Shown here: piece after piece, positions 1 through 8,208 of the stretch
Numbering within the stretch: the first letter of the stretch is position 1
Layout: the number at the start of each line of letters is the position of its first letter
DNA from: JAQBDA01 sp041301185
GTDB lineage: Bacteria; Chloroflexota; Anaerolineae; Anaerolineales; UBA4823
Length of the DNA stretch: 18,996 nt
Assembly: GCA_041301185.1 (NCBI GenBank)
Contig: JBFYSV010000360.1
Location: forward strand, 1 to 18,996
Direction of reading: 5' to 3'
Notes under the pieces: generated by a model
Database searches by the model: none
Seen by the model: only the letters and a program-made list of their open reading frames with translations
Told to the model about the DNA's origin: nothing
Position numbers and translations under genes: made by a program

Positions 1-216
1 CAGCGTTCCGGCCTGGACGGTTGTGCCTTCCGCCACCAGTATTTCCAGCAGCACGCCGGAGACTGGGCTGGGGATCTCGGTATCGACCTTATCCGTGTTG
101 ACCTCCAACAGAGCTTCGTACTCTTCGACCTGCTCTCCCTTGGTTTTTAGCCAGCGGGTGATCGTGCCTTCCACCACCGATTCGCCCATTTGGGGCATAA
201 AGACTTCACTAGGCAT
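1..216 (-). CDS. 2-oxoacid dehydrogenase E2 component, lipoyl domain (partial, runs off window)
   Basis: These 72 residues are the N-terminal lipoyl domain of a dihydrolipoamide acyltransferase (E2), the core subunit that takes the acyl group from E1 and passes it to CoA. The lipoyl motif EVNTDKVDTEIPSP is plain, with Lys43 as the residue expected to carry lipoate, and the fold opens with the usual MPQMGESVVEGTI. The start ATG at 214-216 follows a GGAGG ribosome binding site (221-225) with a short four-base gap. The gene begins 74 bases after the fused E1 gene on the same strand, so the two very likely share a transcript. The rest of E2 (peripheral-subunit-binding and catalytic domains) lies outside the window, so whether it acts on pyruvate or branched-chain oxoacids cannot be read here. 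Confidence 0.93.
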   Translation of the reverse strand, partial: MPSEVFMPQMGESVVEGTITRWLKTKGEQVEEYEALLEVNTDKVDTEIPSPVSGVLLEILVAEGTTVQAGTL

Positions 217-290
217 GGAACCTCCAGTATATATTGTTCAGCAAGCGTTCTTCCTCAAATCACTGGGGCAGCTCAGGAATCGCCAACCAG

Positions 291-2717
291 CTATCCAAAG
301 ATCCTGGGATAGCTGCCCGGGTCCGCCTCGTGCATCATTTCGTACACCGCACGGAAGATGGTCTCGCTGTTCGGCTTAGTCCAATAATCTCCGTCAGAGC
401 CATATGCGGGACGGTGAGGTGCGCCAGGCAATGTGCGGGGCGGCGAATCCAGCCAGTAATACCCGCCCTGTTTCTCAATCACTTCCTGGAGCATGTAAGC
501 GGTTGTGCCGCCTGGCACATCCTCGTCGACGAACAGGATGCGGCTGGTCTTTTTTAGCGACTCCAGGATCGAGCCGTTCACATCGAAGGGCAGCAATGAT
601 TGCACATCGACCACCTCGGCGTCGATGTGCAGCTCGCTCAGCCTTTCAGCTGCCTGCAAGGCGATCCGGCAGCAGGCTCCATAGGTCACAATAGTGATAT
701 CCGCCCCTTCCCGGATCACCTCCGGTACGCCCAACGGGACGGTGAACTCGCCGATATTATCTGGCAGACGCTCTCGCAAGCGGTAGCCGTTGAGCACTTC
801 GACTACAACCGCCGGCTCGTCGGAGAGCAACAAGCTGTTGTAGAAACCTGCAGCCTGGGTCATGTTGCGCGGCACCAGTACGTGCATCCCGCGAACAAGG
901 TGAATTATGCCTGCCATTAATGATCCTGAGTGCCAGATGCCCTCTAGCCTGTGCCCGCGGGTTCGCACAATGACTGGTGCTTTTTGACCGCCTTTCGTGC
1001 GCCACAGCAAGGTTGCCAGGTCGTCGGACATAATTTGCAGCGCATACAGCATGTAATCAAGGTACTGGATCTCGGCAATCGGTCGCAGACCGCGTTGCGC
1101 CATGCCAATAGCCTGTCCAATGATGGTGGTCTCACGGATGCCCGTATCTGAGACGCGCAGCTGCCCGTACTTCTCTTGCAGCCCGCGAAAGCCCTGGTTC
1201 ACATCACCCAACTTGCCAACATCCTCGCCAAAAGCGTACAGGCGCGGCTCACGCGCTAATGCAGCGTCGAAGCAGGCATTGAGGACTTCGAACCCATATA
1301 CCAGGGGAGAAGTATCGGAGTAGACCGGTTTAACCGGTTCAACTTTGAGGGCAGAAAGGGGTGATTCGCTGTACAGGTGTGAGCCGTATCGTTCTTGGAT
1401 GAGATATTCCTGCTCGTTTCGCCAGGCGATCACAGCCTGTTTCTCGCTAAGCGGCTCGTCCCTGGTCAGGATCAGCACATCCTGGATGGCAATCATGATA
1501 TCCCGGCGCAATGGATTGGGATTCTGCACCAGGTGCTGGCTGATTTTCCTTATTTCTGCCGCATGGGAAGAGGTTGCCGCTAGCTGGTTGATCAGGTTGG
1601 CAGCCTGGCGGCTTTCCTCCTGGATGGGGAGAAGATAAGCTTGCCAGGCTTTCTTGCGCAGCTCCTCTACTTCTCTGTGACCACTCGCTTCGATCTGCTC
1701 AAGCTCGGCGCTCGTTGCGATATCCTGTTCAATGATCCACTCGCGCAGCTTTTTGAGGCAATCGAACTCTTCTTCCCAGGCGAGCCGCTCCTTGGATTTG
1801 TAACGCTCGTGACTTCCGGATGTCGAATGACCAAAAGGTTGAGTCTGTTCAATGACGTGGATGATGGCTGGAATATGCCCGGAGCGGGCGTTGTTTGCCG
1901 CCTGGCGGTAGGTCTCGATCAGGGCAGGGTAGTCCCAGCCGCGCACGGTGTAGAGATCGTAGCCGTCATGAGTCCCCGGTAAGCGCTGGAAACCCTTTAG
2001 TAGCTCCGATAGGTTGCTCTTGACCATCTGGTGCTGGTTATGGACGGAGATACCATACTCATCATCGTAAATGGTGATGATGGCGGGGGCTTTCAGGACT
2101 CCGATCGCGTTGAGTGCTTCCCAGAACATGCCTTCCGAAGTGGATGCATTTCCGATCGTTCCAAAGGCGATTTCATTGCCGTTCTTTGAAAACTGGGTGA
2201 ACTGCTTAAGCTCATCCTGCTCGCGATACAGCCGGGAGGCGTAAGCCAATCCCACCAGGCGGGGCATCTGCGATCCGGTGGGTGAGACATCGGCAGAAGA
2301 ATTGTAGATTTCCATTAAGTTTTTCCAGCTGCCGTCTGGATTCAGGCTGCGTGTGTTGTAATGTCCGATCATCGAGCGGCCGGCAGTGGACGGGTCGGCG
2401 CGCTCATCTGTATGAGCGTATAGCTGGGCGAACAATTCCTGGATTGAAATCTCTCCCAGGGCAAATATGAGAGTCTGGTCGCGGTAGTATCCTGAGCGAA
2501 AATCCCCCTTCTGAAACACCTTGGACATGGCAATCTGAGTGATCTCTTTGCCATCCCCAAAGATACCGAACTTGGCTTTCCCGCTCAGCACCTCTCTGCG
2601 ACCGATCATACTTACCTGGCGGCTCTTATATGCCAGGCGGTAATCCTCCAGAACCTCCTCCGCGCGTAAGTGAAGTTCCTTCTCGACCTCTTTCATACCA
2701 AGAAGCGTATCGGTCAT
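291..2717 (-). CDS. Fused alpha/beta E1 component of a thiamine-diphosphate 2-oxoacid dehydrogenase (branched-chain type)
   Basis: This 808-residue protein joins E1-alpha (about residues 25-330) and E1-beta (about 470-800), usually two chains, through a mostly helical linker (about 330-465). It would decarboxylate a 2-oxoacid on thiamine diphosphate and load the lipoyl arm of the E2 encoded next. The alpha half shows GNASTSEGMFWEALN (189-203) in place of the usual GDG-type metal/ThDP motif, DDEYGIS (218-224), and the phospholoop-like HSTSGSHERYKSKE (297-310). The beta half shows FGEDVGKLGDVNQGF (496-510), the His-containing GIWHSGSL (593-600) and VDVQSLLPFD (703-712). AGGAGG at 2729-2734 lies 11 bases before the ATG; an internal Met at residue 8 is a less likely start. 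Branched-chain 2-oxoacids are my preferred substrate by family resemblance, but pyruvate is not excluded. See findings for the unusual metal-site residues. Confidence 0.93.
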   Translation of the reverse strand: MTDTLLGMKEVEKELHLRAEEVLEDYRLAYKSRQVSMIGRREVLSGKAKFGIFGDGKEITQIAMSKVFQKGDFRSGYYRDQTLIFALGEISIQELFAQLYAHTDERADPSTAGRSMIGHYNTRSLNPDGSWKNLMEIYNSSADVSPTGSQMPRLVGLAYASRLYREQDELKQFTQFSKNGNEIAFGTIGNASTSEGMFWEALNAIGVLKAPAIITIYDDEYGISVHNQHQMVKSNLSELLKGFQRLPGTHDGYDLYTVRGWDYPALIETYRQAANNARSGHIPAIIHVIEQTQPFGHSTSGSHERYKSKERLAWEEEFDCLKKLREWIIEQDIATSAELEQIEASGHREVEELRKKAWQAYLLPIQEESRQAANLINQLAATSSHAAEIRKISQHLVQNPNPLRRDIMIAIQDVLILTRDEPLSEKQAVIAWRNEQEYLIQERYGSHLYSESPLSALKVEPVKPVYSDTSPLVYGFEVLNACFDAALAREPRLYAFGEDVGKLGDVNQGFRGLQEKYGQLRVSDTGIRETTIIGQAIGMAQRGLRPIAEIQYLDYMLYALQIMSDDLATLLWRTKGGQKAPVIVRTRGHRLEGIWHSGSLMAGIIHLVRGMHVLVPRNMTQAAGFYNSLLLSDEPAVVVEVLNGYRLRERLPDNIGEFTVPLGVPEVIREGADITIVTYGACCRIALQAAERLSELHIDAEVVDVQSLLPFDVNGSILESLKKTSRILFVDEDVPGGTTAYMLQEVIEKQGGYYWLDSPPRTLPGAPHRPAYGSDGDYWTKPNSETIFRAVYEMMHEADPGSYPRIFG

Positions 2718-2782
2718 ATAATCTACGGCCTCCTTCGGAAAATCGCAAATGCTCTGCTGGCTCAGTACCCGGAATATCTTAG

Positions 2783-2788
2783 ATTATA
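2783..2788 (-). promoter_or_regulatory. Candidate -10 box for the E1-E2 operon
   Basis: A perfect TATAAT reads on the minus strand about 66 bases upstream of the E1 start codon. The matching -35 region is poor and there is no extended TG. The predicted leader would be about 60 bases and contain the strong AGGAGG site. The box sits between this operon and the terminator of the upstream Fe-S gene, which supports a separate promoter. Confidence 0.45.
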
Positions 2789-2824
2789 TCGCCCTTTTTT
2801 GTGATCATTCCATACAAACCAAAC

Positions 2825-2847
2825 AAAAGGAGCGGTCAAACCGCTCC
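2825..2847 (-). terminator. Rho-independent terminator of the Fe-S oxidoreductase gene
   Basis: An eight-base-pair perfect stem (GGAGCGGT / ACCGCTCC) with a three-base loop lies 25 bases past the stop codon of the minus-strand Fe-S gene. It is followed on that strand by TTTTGTTTGG, a U-rich tail. This is the clearest classical terminator in the window. Confidence 0.85.
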
Positions 2848-2871
2848 AAAAAGACAGAGGCAAATCGGGCA

Positions 2872-4872
2872 TTATTTCTCCAGCGCCTGGGCAACGATCT
2901 CGGCAATGTCCAGCACTTGCGTATCGCTGCCAGCTTCTTTGCTGGCGTCGTTGAACATGATCATGCAGAACGGGCAACCCAGGGCGATTGTTTTTGCGCC
3001 GGTCGCCTGGGCTTCTTTGAAGCGATGCATGCTGACGCGTTCCTTGCCATGTTCTTCTTCTTTCCACATTTGAGCGCCGCCTGCCCCACAGCAAAACGAT
3101 TTCGCCCCGTGGCGCGGCATCTCGACCAGGATGGCTCCAGCATTGCCGATTGCCTGGCGCGGCTCATCCACAATCTGGTTGTGGCGACCCAGGTAGCACG
3201 GATCGTGGAAAGTCGTCAGCCCATGATCGCCGGCTTTGAGCTTGATCTTGCCCGAGGTGATCAGCTCGTTGATCAGCTGAGTGTGATGGATCACCTGATA
3301 GTTGCCACCGAAAGCGGGGTACTCATTCTTCAAGGTGTGCAGGCAATGCGGACAGGTGGTGACAATGGTTTTCGGAGCGACCTCGTTGAGCATTTCAACA
3401 TTCGCGGCTGCCATCTCGTTAAAGAGAAATTCGTTTCCAGCCCGGCGGGCGGAATCCCCGCTGCATTGCTCCATCTCACCCAGGACGGCATAGCTGACCC
3501 CGGCGGTTTTTAAAATCTCGGCGAATGCCCGGGCGGTCTTTTGAGCGCGGGCATCGGTGGCAGGGGCGCAACCCACCCACCACAACAGGTCGGGCTTAGG
3601 GTTACCTTCGATGGTTGGCACATCCAGTCCTTCAGCCCATTTCAGCCGTTCGGTGGGGGGGATATTCCAGGGGTTGAGAGTGCGCTCCATGCCGCGAAAA
3701 GCGGTTTGGAGCTGGTCCGGGAAGTCGTTGTCCATCAGCACCAGGGCGCGGCGGATATCCAGGATATCCCGCATGGGCTCGTTGCCTACCGGGCAGATGT
3801 CGATGCATGCCCCGCATGCCGTGCAGGCCCAGACCGCCTCTGGTGTAATGGCAAACTCGAGCAAGGGTTGCTGGCTGGGCTCTCCTTTCGAGAGGCGGCT
3901 TCCTTCTGAGTTCAAGAAATAGCGCTTATTGATTTCCAGAGCAGCCGGGGAGAGCACCTTGCCGGTATTGTAAGCCGGGCAGACCTCCTGACAACGGTAG
4001 CACATGATGCAGGCGTAGGCATCCATAATCTGCTCCCAGCCCAGGTCTTCCAGCCGGGTTGCACCGAATTGCTCAATGCTCTCATCATCGAAGTTCAGCT
4101 TGCTCAATTCGCCGATTGAGCGGCGCTCAGGCTTGAGCAGGAAATTGAGCGGTGCAAAAAAGAGGTGGATGTGTTTGGAGTACAGAAAATAGGGGACGAA
4201 TGCCAGGATGGTGCCCAGAGCAAGCCAGAAACACAGGTGCTGGGCGAGGACCAGGGCTGTTTCACTCCAGCCAGCCCATAAATTGGATACGGTTGATGCA
4301 AAGGGCTGCCAGGGATCGTAGCCCTCAGTGGCAATAGCAAAAGATTCTCCTAAGAAGCGCGAACCTACGTGCAGCAGGATGAACCCGCTGACGATGGCTG
4401 AATCGCGCCGTATTCCAAAACGTGCTTTCGGGTGCAGCAGGATATCGTCACGGGCGCTCAGGGTAGCGGGTTTGAAACCAAAGCGGCGCACAATCAAAGC
4501 CAGCATGCCGACCAGGACGCCGACGCTCAAGATATCTGCTCCCAGGCGATACAGGTTCCCTGCCATGCCCGGGATGTGAAAGTCTGGGATAAAACCCGCC
4601 AGGACGTCTACAAGGTTGACCAGCAGGTAGTAGATAAATCCCCAGGCGACAAAGCCATGAAACAGGCTGGGCCAAAACCTGAGGCGAAATACAGGTTGCA
4701 AGGTGATTGTTTTGAAAAACGTTGAGCCGATCCGCTTCCGGGCAAGCTGCCAATCAGGCTGACCGTGACCCCGGGCCAGTGTCTTGATGATCCGGTTGGC
4801 TGCCAGGTAAGCCGCGTAGGTCGAGGCGATCAGCCCGAGGACAAACAGGATTTTTTCAGGGGTTGTCAGCAT
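2872..4872 (-). CDS. Membrane Fe-S/CCG-domain oxidoreductase, ETF:menaquinone oxidoreductase-like
   Basis: The 666-residue protein has an N-terminal membrane part with several hydrophobic segments (about 8-27, 70-95, 110-128, 160-178, 205-230), resembling the nitrate reductase gamma-type cytochrome b domain, with His72, His168 and His212 as possible haem ligands. A cytoplasmic part follows with two 4Fe-4S motifs, CIMCYRCQEVC (288-298) and CTACGACIDIC (350-360), then two CCG domains (Cys435, Cys470, Cys507/510 and Cys559, Cys594/595, Cys633/636). The first CCG domain has a single Cys (EQCSGD) where many have two. This architecture is that of the DUF224-type membrane proteins proposed to pass electrons from ETF to menaquinone during acyl-CoA oxidation; heterodisulfide-reductase-like HdrD fusions are the alternative. 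GGAGG at 4877-4881 precedes the ATG by four bases. It lies just upstream of the 2-oxoacid dehydrogenase operon but has its own terminator. Confidence 0.88.
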   Translation of the reverse strand: MLTTPEKILFVLGLIASTYAAYLAANRIIKTLARGHGQPDWQLARKRIGSTFFKTITLQPVFRLRFWPSLFHGFVAWGFIYYLLVNLVDVLAGFIPDFHIPGMAGNLYRLGADILSVGVLVGMLALIVRRFGFKPATLSARDDILLHPKARFGIRRDSAIVSGFILLHVGSRFLGESFAIATEGYDPWQPFASTVSNLWAGWSETALVLAQHLCFWLALGTILAFVPYFLYSKHIHLFFAPLNFLLKPERRSIGELSKLNFDDESIEQFGATRLEDLGWEQIMDAYACIMCYRCQEVCPAYNTGKVLSPAALEINKRYFLNSEGSRLSKGEPSQQPLLEFAITPEAVWACTACGACIDICPVGNEPMRDILDIRRALVLMDNDFPDQLQTAFRGMERTLNPWNIPPTERLKWAEGLDVPTIEGNPKPDLLWWVGCAPATDARAQKTARAFAEILKTAGVSYAVLGEMEQCSGDSARRAGNEFLFNEMAAANVEMLNEVAPKTIVTTCPHCLHTLKNEYPAFGGNYQVIHHTQLINELITSGKIKLKAGDHGLTTFHDPCYLGRHNQIVDEPRQAIGNAGAILVEMPRHGAKSFCCGAGGAQMWKEEEHGKERVSMHRFKEAQATGAKTIALGCPFCMIMFNDASKEAGSDTQVLDIAEIVAQALEK

Positions 4873-4958
4873 GCAGCCTCCGGGGGTGGGGGATTGGCAT
4901 TATTGCAATGTTGTGTGCCCTTTTACGGAGTTACCAGTGCTCTGTGCTCCCGGTGAAA

Positions 4959-4989
4959 ATTATAACACTCCGGATAGTCCCGGGAGTGT
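4959..4989 (-). terminator. Probable terminator of the S41 peptidase gene, overlapping a TATAAT
   Basis: An inverted repeat ACACTCC/GGAGTGT (arms 4965-4971 and 4983-4989) with a nested three-base-pair stem lies 17 bases past the stop codon of the S41 peptidase. On the minus strand it is followed by TTATAATTTTC, a modest U-rich tail. The same tail contains a perfect TATAAT (4959-4964), about 87 bases before the Fe-S gene, so this short stretch could both end one transcript and begin the next. No good -35 is present. Confidence 0.55.
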
Positions 4990-5005
4990 ATGTCCCCGTT
5001 ATTCT

Positions 5006-6388
5006 TCATTGGCGGTTATCCAGATAATTCAGAGCAGACTGAATGACCGGGTCGTTTTGCAGGGTGACCTCATCCCAATTGCTGGTGATGACCTCGTCTG
5101 GGGCGATGCCCTCTGTCTCCCAATCCTGTTCAGGGTTATTGGCTGGGCGGAATGTCTCTTTAGCAATCCAGGCACGTGAGCCATCTTCAAAATCATAGCC
5201 CCATAGCAGCTCGATATTGCCCTCGGTTTGCTCACCGATCAGGTACGCTTTTCCAGAATCTCTCAGCACTCCCGAGAATATTTCCCCAAAGCTCACCGTA
5301 TCACGCCCAATCAGTACCACCAAGGGCAAGGTGCTAGAGCCATATCGATTGTTGCCAATTACTTCCATTGAGCGCTGGACCTGATCACGATCCACAAAAT
5401 AGCCGAGCACTCCGCTGGTAAAGTATGAGAGCACACCCCGGGCGACGTTATCCGCGCCGCCAGAGTTATACCGGTTATCCAAAACCAGCCCGTCTAGAGG
5501 GGTATCCTGGGATAGCTGCTGGATTGCCTCCGCAACCTGGTCGTCGGTGGTTTCATCGGCAAATGTGGTCAGCAAGATATAGCCGATCTTGCCTCCATTG
5601 GGAGATTCCAGCCAGGTATAAAAGACCGGCACCGGGCCGTTCACCTGGTTGCGGATCACGTTGACCTGCTTGGGCGCTTCTCCAGGAGATTGGATGGTGA
5701 GGGTGACCTGCGTCCCGGCAGGACCGCGCAGCAGATCGCGGCGGACACCGTTCTCGTCCAGCACTGGAATTCCGTCTGCTTCCAGGATGCTGTCATGCGG
5801 TCGCAGACCGGCTTGCTCGGCGGGGCTGCCCGGAAAGGTCAGGATGACCGCAATCCGGTCGCGTTCCGGAATCGCCGTGGTCAAGACGCCAATGCCAACA
5901 AAATTGTTTTCCCCGGCAAACTCAGAATCCTCACGGGCGGCATCCTCAGGATTGAGAAATGCGGAATGATCATCGTTCAAGCGGAAGATCATTTCTTCCA
6001 TGGCTGTGTAGAAATCATCGTCGGTCAGCCCTTCTTCAATCCGGGCCCGGTATTCGACACGAATTGAGTCCCAATCCTGCCCGTTGAAATCACGGTAAAG
6101 GTAGTTGTCATTCACAACCTGCCACAGGTCTTCAAACACCCTGAAATGGAGGGGTGAGGGGGTTATGGTTGGCGTTAAGGTTGGAGTCGTAGTGGGGGTT
6201 GGTGAGGGGCGCGGGGTAGGCGTATCTGTGGGCGGGACGGTGGTTGGAGACGCGCGCAGAACCTGGCGCTCCTGAGTATGGATGCCGGTGGGTGCCGGCG
6301 GAGAAAATGCCCGGTAGGCAGCCTGGCAAGACAGGCTGAGAATAAACAGGAAAATGAGGACGAGATTATGCCAGCGGGAGAGTTTCAT
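5006..6388 (-). CDS. Secreted S41-family peptidase with PDZ domain, Lys of the usual dyad replaced
   Basis: The 460-residue protein begins with a hydrophobic export segment (8-20) ending at Cys21. A lipoprotein is possible, but the lipobox is weak (SLSC). A Thr/Pro-rich linker (about 49-80) leads to a helical region with NDDHSAF (138-144), a PDZ domain (about 160-250, with GSPAEQAGLRPHD), and the S41 protease core. The presumed nucleophile is Ser366 in DTVSFGEIF. Exactly 25 residues on, where carboxy-terminal processing proteases carry the catalytic Lys, there is Asn391 (EQTEGNIEL). The enzyme is therefore better placed with tricorn/IRBP-like S41 members, in which a His from a D-x-H-S motif (here His141) serves. 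It probably trims proteins outside the membrane; substrates are unknown. No strong ribosome binding site precedes the ATG. Confidence 0.9.
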   Translation of the reverse strand: MKLSRWHNLVLIFLFILSLSCQAAYRAFSPPAPTGIHTQERQVLRASPTTVPPTDTPTPRPSPTPTTTPTLTPTITPSPLHFRVFEDLWQVVNDNYLYRDFNGQDWDSIRVEYRARIEEGLTDDDFYTAMEEMIFRLNDDHSAFLNPEDAAREDSEFAGENNFVGIGVLTTAIPERDRIAVILTFPGSPAEQAGLRPHDSILEADGIPVLDENGVRRDLLRGPAGTQVTLTIQSPGEAPKQVNVIRNQVNGPVPVFYTWLESPNGGKIGYILLTTFADETTDDQVAEAIQQLSQDTPLDGLVLDNRYNSGGADNVARGVLSYFTSGVLGYFVDRDQVQRSMEVIGNNRYGSSTLPLVVLIGRDTVSFGEIFSGVLRDSGKAYLIGEQTEGNIELLWGYDFEDGSRAWIAKETFRPANNPEQDWETEGIAPDEVITSNWDEVTLQNDPVIQSALNYLDNRQ

Positions 6389-6446
6389 TAAAAAATCGAT
6401 TGCCTTCGGAATTAGATCAGTTGCCTAGCCTGAAATGGTAACCATA

Positions 6447-6839
6447 TCAGGCGTGTAATTCGAGTAAATCCCAGCGGTTACCATACAGATCGACAAAGAC
6501 AGCCACCGTACCATAAGACTCCTGGCGCGGCGTCTCAGTAAAGTGAACCCCGCGAGTACACATCTCGTTATACTCCCGCCAGAAATCATCTGTGTGGAGG
6601 AACATAAAAACCCGTCCGCCAGTCTGGTTCCCGATCTGTTCCATTTGCGCATGGGTGGTCGCTTTGCCTAGTAGCAGGCAGGTAGTGCCTCTTCTTTGTG
6701 GGGAAATCAATACCCAGCGTTTTTCGAGGCTAAGCTGGGTATCCTCAATAAGCTGAAATCCTAAGACCCTGGTATAGAAGTCAATTGCCTCATCGTAATC
6801 TCTTACCAGCAATGTAACATAACCAATATGTAGGCTCAT
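6447..6839 (-). CDS. VOC-superfamily (glyoxalase/bleomycin-resistance/dioxygenase fold) protein
   Basis: A small 130-residue protein with the paired beta-alpha-beta-beta-beta layout of the vicinal oxygen chelate fold. It starts with HIGYVTLLVRDYDEAIDFY (4-22) and the characteristic FYTRVLGF, and ends with VAVFVDLYGNRWDLLEL, where the final Glu is the usual metal ligand. His4 and Glu128 could form part of a metal site. The family covers glyoxalase I, extradiol dioxygenases, epimerases and antibiotic-binding proteins, and sequence alone does not choose among them. No Shine-Dalgarno is visible before the ATG. The gene lies between the L,D-transpeptidase and S41 peptidase genes with gaps of 112 and 58 bases; I see no functional link to either. 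Confidence 0.88.
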   Translation of the reverse strand: MSLHIGYVTLLVRDYDEAIDFYTRVLGFQLIEDTQLSLEKRWVLISPQRRGTTCLLLGKATTHAQMEQIGNQTGGRVFMFLHTDDFWREYNEMCTRGVHFTETPRQESYGTVAVFVDLYGNRWDLLELHA

Positions 6840-6880
6840 ATAGGATAATGGAGAGGAATATCAGACATCAGGCGGATATG

Positions 6881-6935
6881 CTACGGCAGGCACGCTGAGA
6901 TAAACATCCTGCGTGCCTGCGAATGGCTTTCGTAG
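6881..6935 (-). terminator. Large GC-rich hairpin downstream of the L,D-transpeptidase gene
   Basis: A ten-base-pair perfect stem, GCAGGCACGC (6886-6895) with GCGTGCCTGC (6911-6920), encloses a 15-base loop. An outer CTACG (6881-6885) can also pair with CGTAG (6931-6935) across a ten-base one-sided bulge. It sits 17 bases past the stop codon of the L,D-transpeptidase. No U-tract follows, so it may be a Rho-assisted or 3'-end-protecting hairpin rather than a classical terminator. Confidence 0.5.
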
Positions 6936-6951
6936 AGCCTTGAACGAAGTA

Positions 6952-8154
6952 TTAAGCTCCCCCAGCAGTATAAACCCCAGGATCAACCGGCGTTTTGCCG
7001 GACGGGTCCCACACATAGACCCAATCTCCAATGTCTGCCCAATCGAACAGCCAGTGCGAGTCGCCCACCGACAGATTGACACAACCGTGAGATTGTTGGA
7101 ACCCCAGGTTGGCGCGCCAGTAAGCACCGTGCAAGGCGCGCGCCTCATCGTAATACATCGTCCAGGGGACATCTTCCAGGTAATATGCATCCGAACGGTC
7201 GGCTTCGAAAGAGCCTCTCATTGGGGTGGTCTCCAGTTTTTGGTAGATCTGGAACAGTCCCGGGCGAGTCCAGAAGGGCTCCAGCCCGCTGGCGATCAAG
7301 GTGGCAAAGACTAATTGGCGATTCTCGTAAACAGCCAGAGTTTGCTCGTAAAGATTGATTTCAATCCACCGGTCACCGGTCACACCTTCAGGCGGAGTGG
7401 TGTTGGGGATCACCCGGGCGATCACTTTTTCGTTGAGCCACTCATCAGGACCGATCATGTACCACGTATCCTCGCCCACTTTTTCCTCTTTATATACATG
7501 GACGATATCATGGTGATTGAGAACATGACCGGTAAAATCCTGCTCTTGGTAACCAGGGGTGCGCTTGGTTTCAACCGGACCGGGGCTGAGGAATGACAGC
7601 ACCCAGCCAAAAGTCGTCTCAGGTGTTCTTGAGAATGTCAGCCCCTGAAATAGCGGAACAGCTCCGATTCTGGAGACATCATTGGCTGTCATCCACTGAT
7701 CCGGGTCTATCATATAGAAGCGCTTGCCGTCCACAACCGCCTCATCAGTGTAGGAGATATAGCTGAAGGGCGAGTCGATCCGCCTGGGGGCTTCTTTCTT
7801 GCTGCCTTTCAGCGCATCTTCCACAGAGGAATACACCGGCGCGTTCGGCGTTCGGACGTACCCATATCGATAATCGAGGGAGGTCAGTTGGAACTCGGGT
7901 TTTCCAGAAGCAAGGGGAGGGATTGGAAATGTAATGCCAACCTGACCCATCTGGGTGAGAAATGAAGACGGTCCGAGCGGCGTGCAATCGTGCATTCCAT
8001 CCGGGTAGATGCCTGGTAAACATAGCACACCAGCTTCGCTGCTGGAAGGTGGACCTAGATATTCCAGTTTTTCCGAAGGAGCTGCCAGAGCCGGCTGAAT
8101 ATTGACAAACAACAGGCTTAGCAGAATGATGGTTACCGGTAATTTTTTGCTCAT
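6952..8154 (-). CDS. Exported L,D-transpeptidase (YkuD domain) with two repeated N-terminal modules
   Basis: The 400-residue protein has a clean signal peptide (5-24, cleaved after ALA). Its YkuD catalytic domain (about 262-383) forms 3-3 peptidoglycan cross-links or attaches proteins to the wall. The hallmark is complete: His342 in LHGAYW and SHGCVNLS with His356 and nucleophile Cys358. Ahead of it two related segments repeat the pattern YMIxPDxW: YMIDPDQWMTANDVSRI (147-163) and YMIGPDEWLNEKVIARV (232-248). They look like duplicated SH3-like or wall-binding modules. Cys45 and Cys57 could form a disulfide. AGGAA lies just before the ATG. It follows the ubiA-family gene by 54 bases on the same strand and may be cotranscribed with it. 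Confidence 0.93.
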   Translation of the reverse strand: MSKKLPVTIILLSLLFVNIQPALAAPSEKLEYLGPPSSSEAGVLCLPGIYPDGMHDCTPLGPSSFLTQMGQVGITFPIPPLASGKPEFQLTSLDYRYGYVRTPNAPVYSSVEDALKGSKKEAPRRIDSPFSYISYTDEAVVDGKRFYMIDPDQWMTANDVSRIGAVPLFQGLTFSRTPETTFGWVLSFLSPGPVETKRTPGYQEQDFTGHVLNHHDIVHVYKEEKVGEDTWYMIGPDEWLNEKVIARVIPNTTPPEGVTGDRWIEINLYEQTLAVYENRQLVFATLIASGLEPFWTRPGLFQIYQKLETTPMRGSFEADRSDAYYLEDVPWTMYYDEARALHGAYWRANLGFQQSHGCVNLSVGDSHWLFDWADIGDWVYVWDPSGKTPVDPGVYTAGGA

Positions 8155-8208
8155 AGTGTTCCTGTTAATTCCCTGAAGACACAGACTTGAAAACGTAGGC
8201 CTGCGCTT

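Noticed and set aside
2749..3513. 254-codon plus-strand open frame
   Set aside because: It lies antisense to the well-supported Fe-S oxidoreductase gene, includes that gene's terminator, and its translation shows no family motif.
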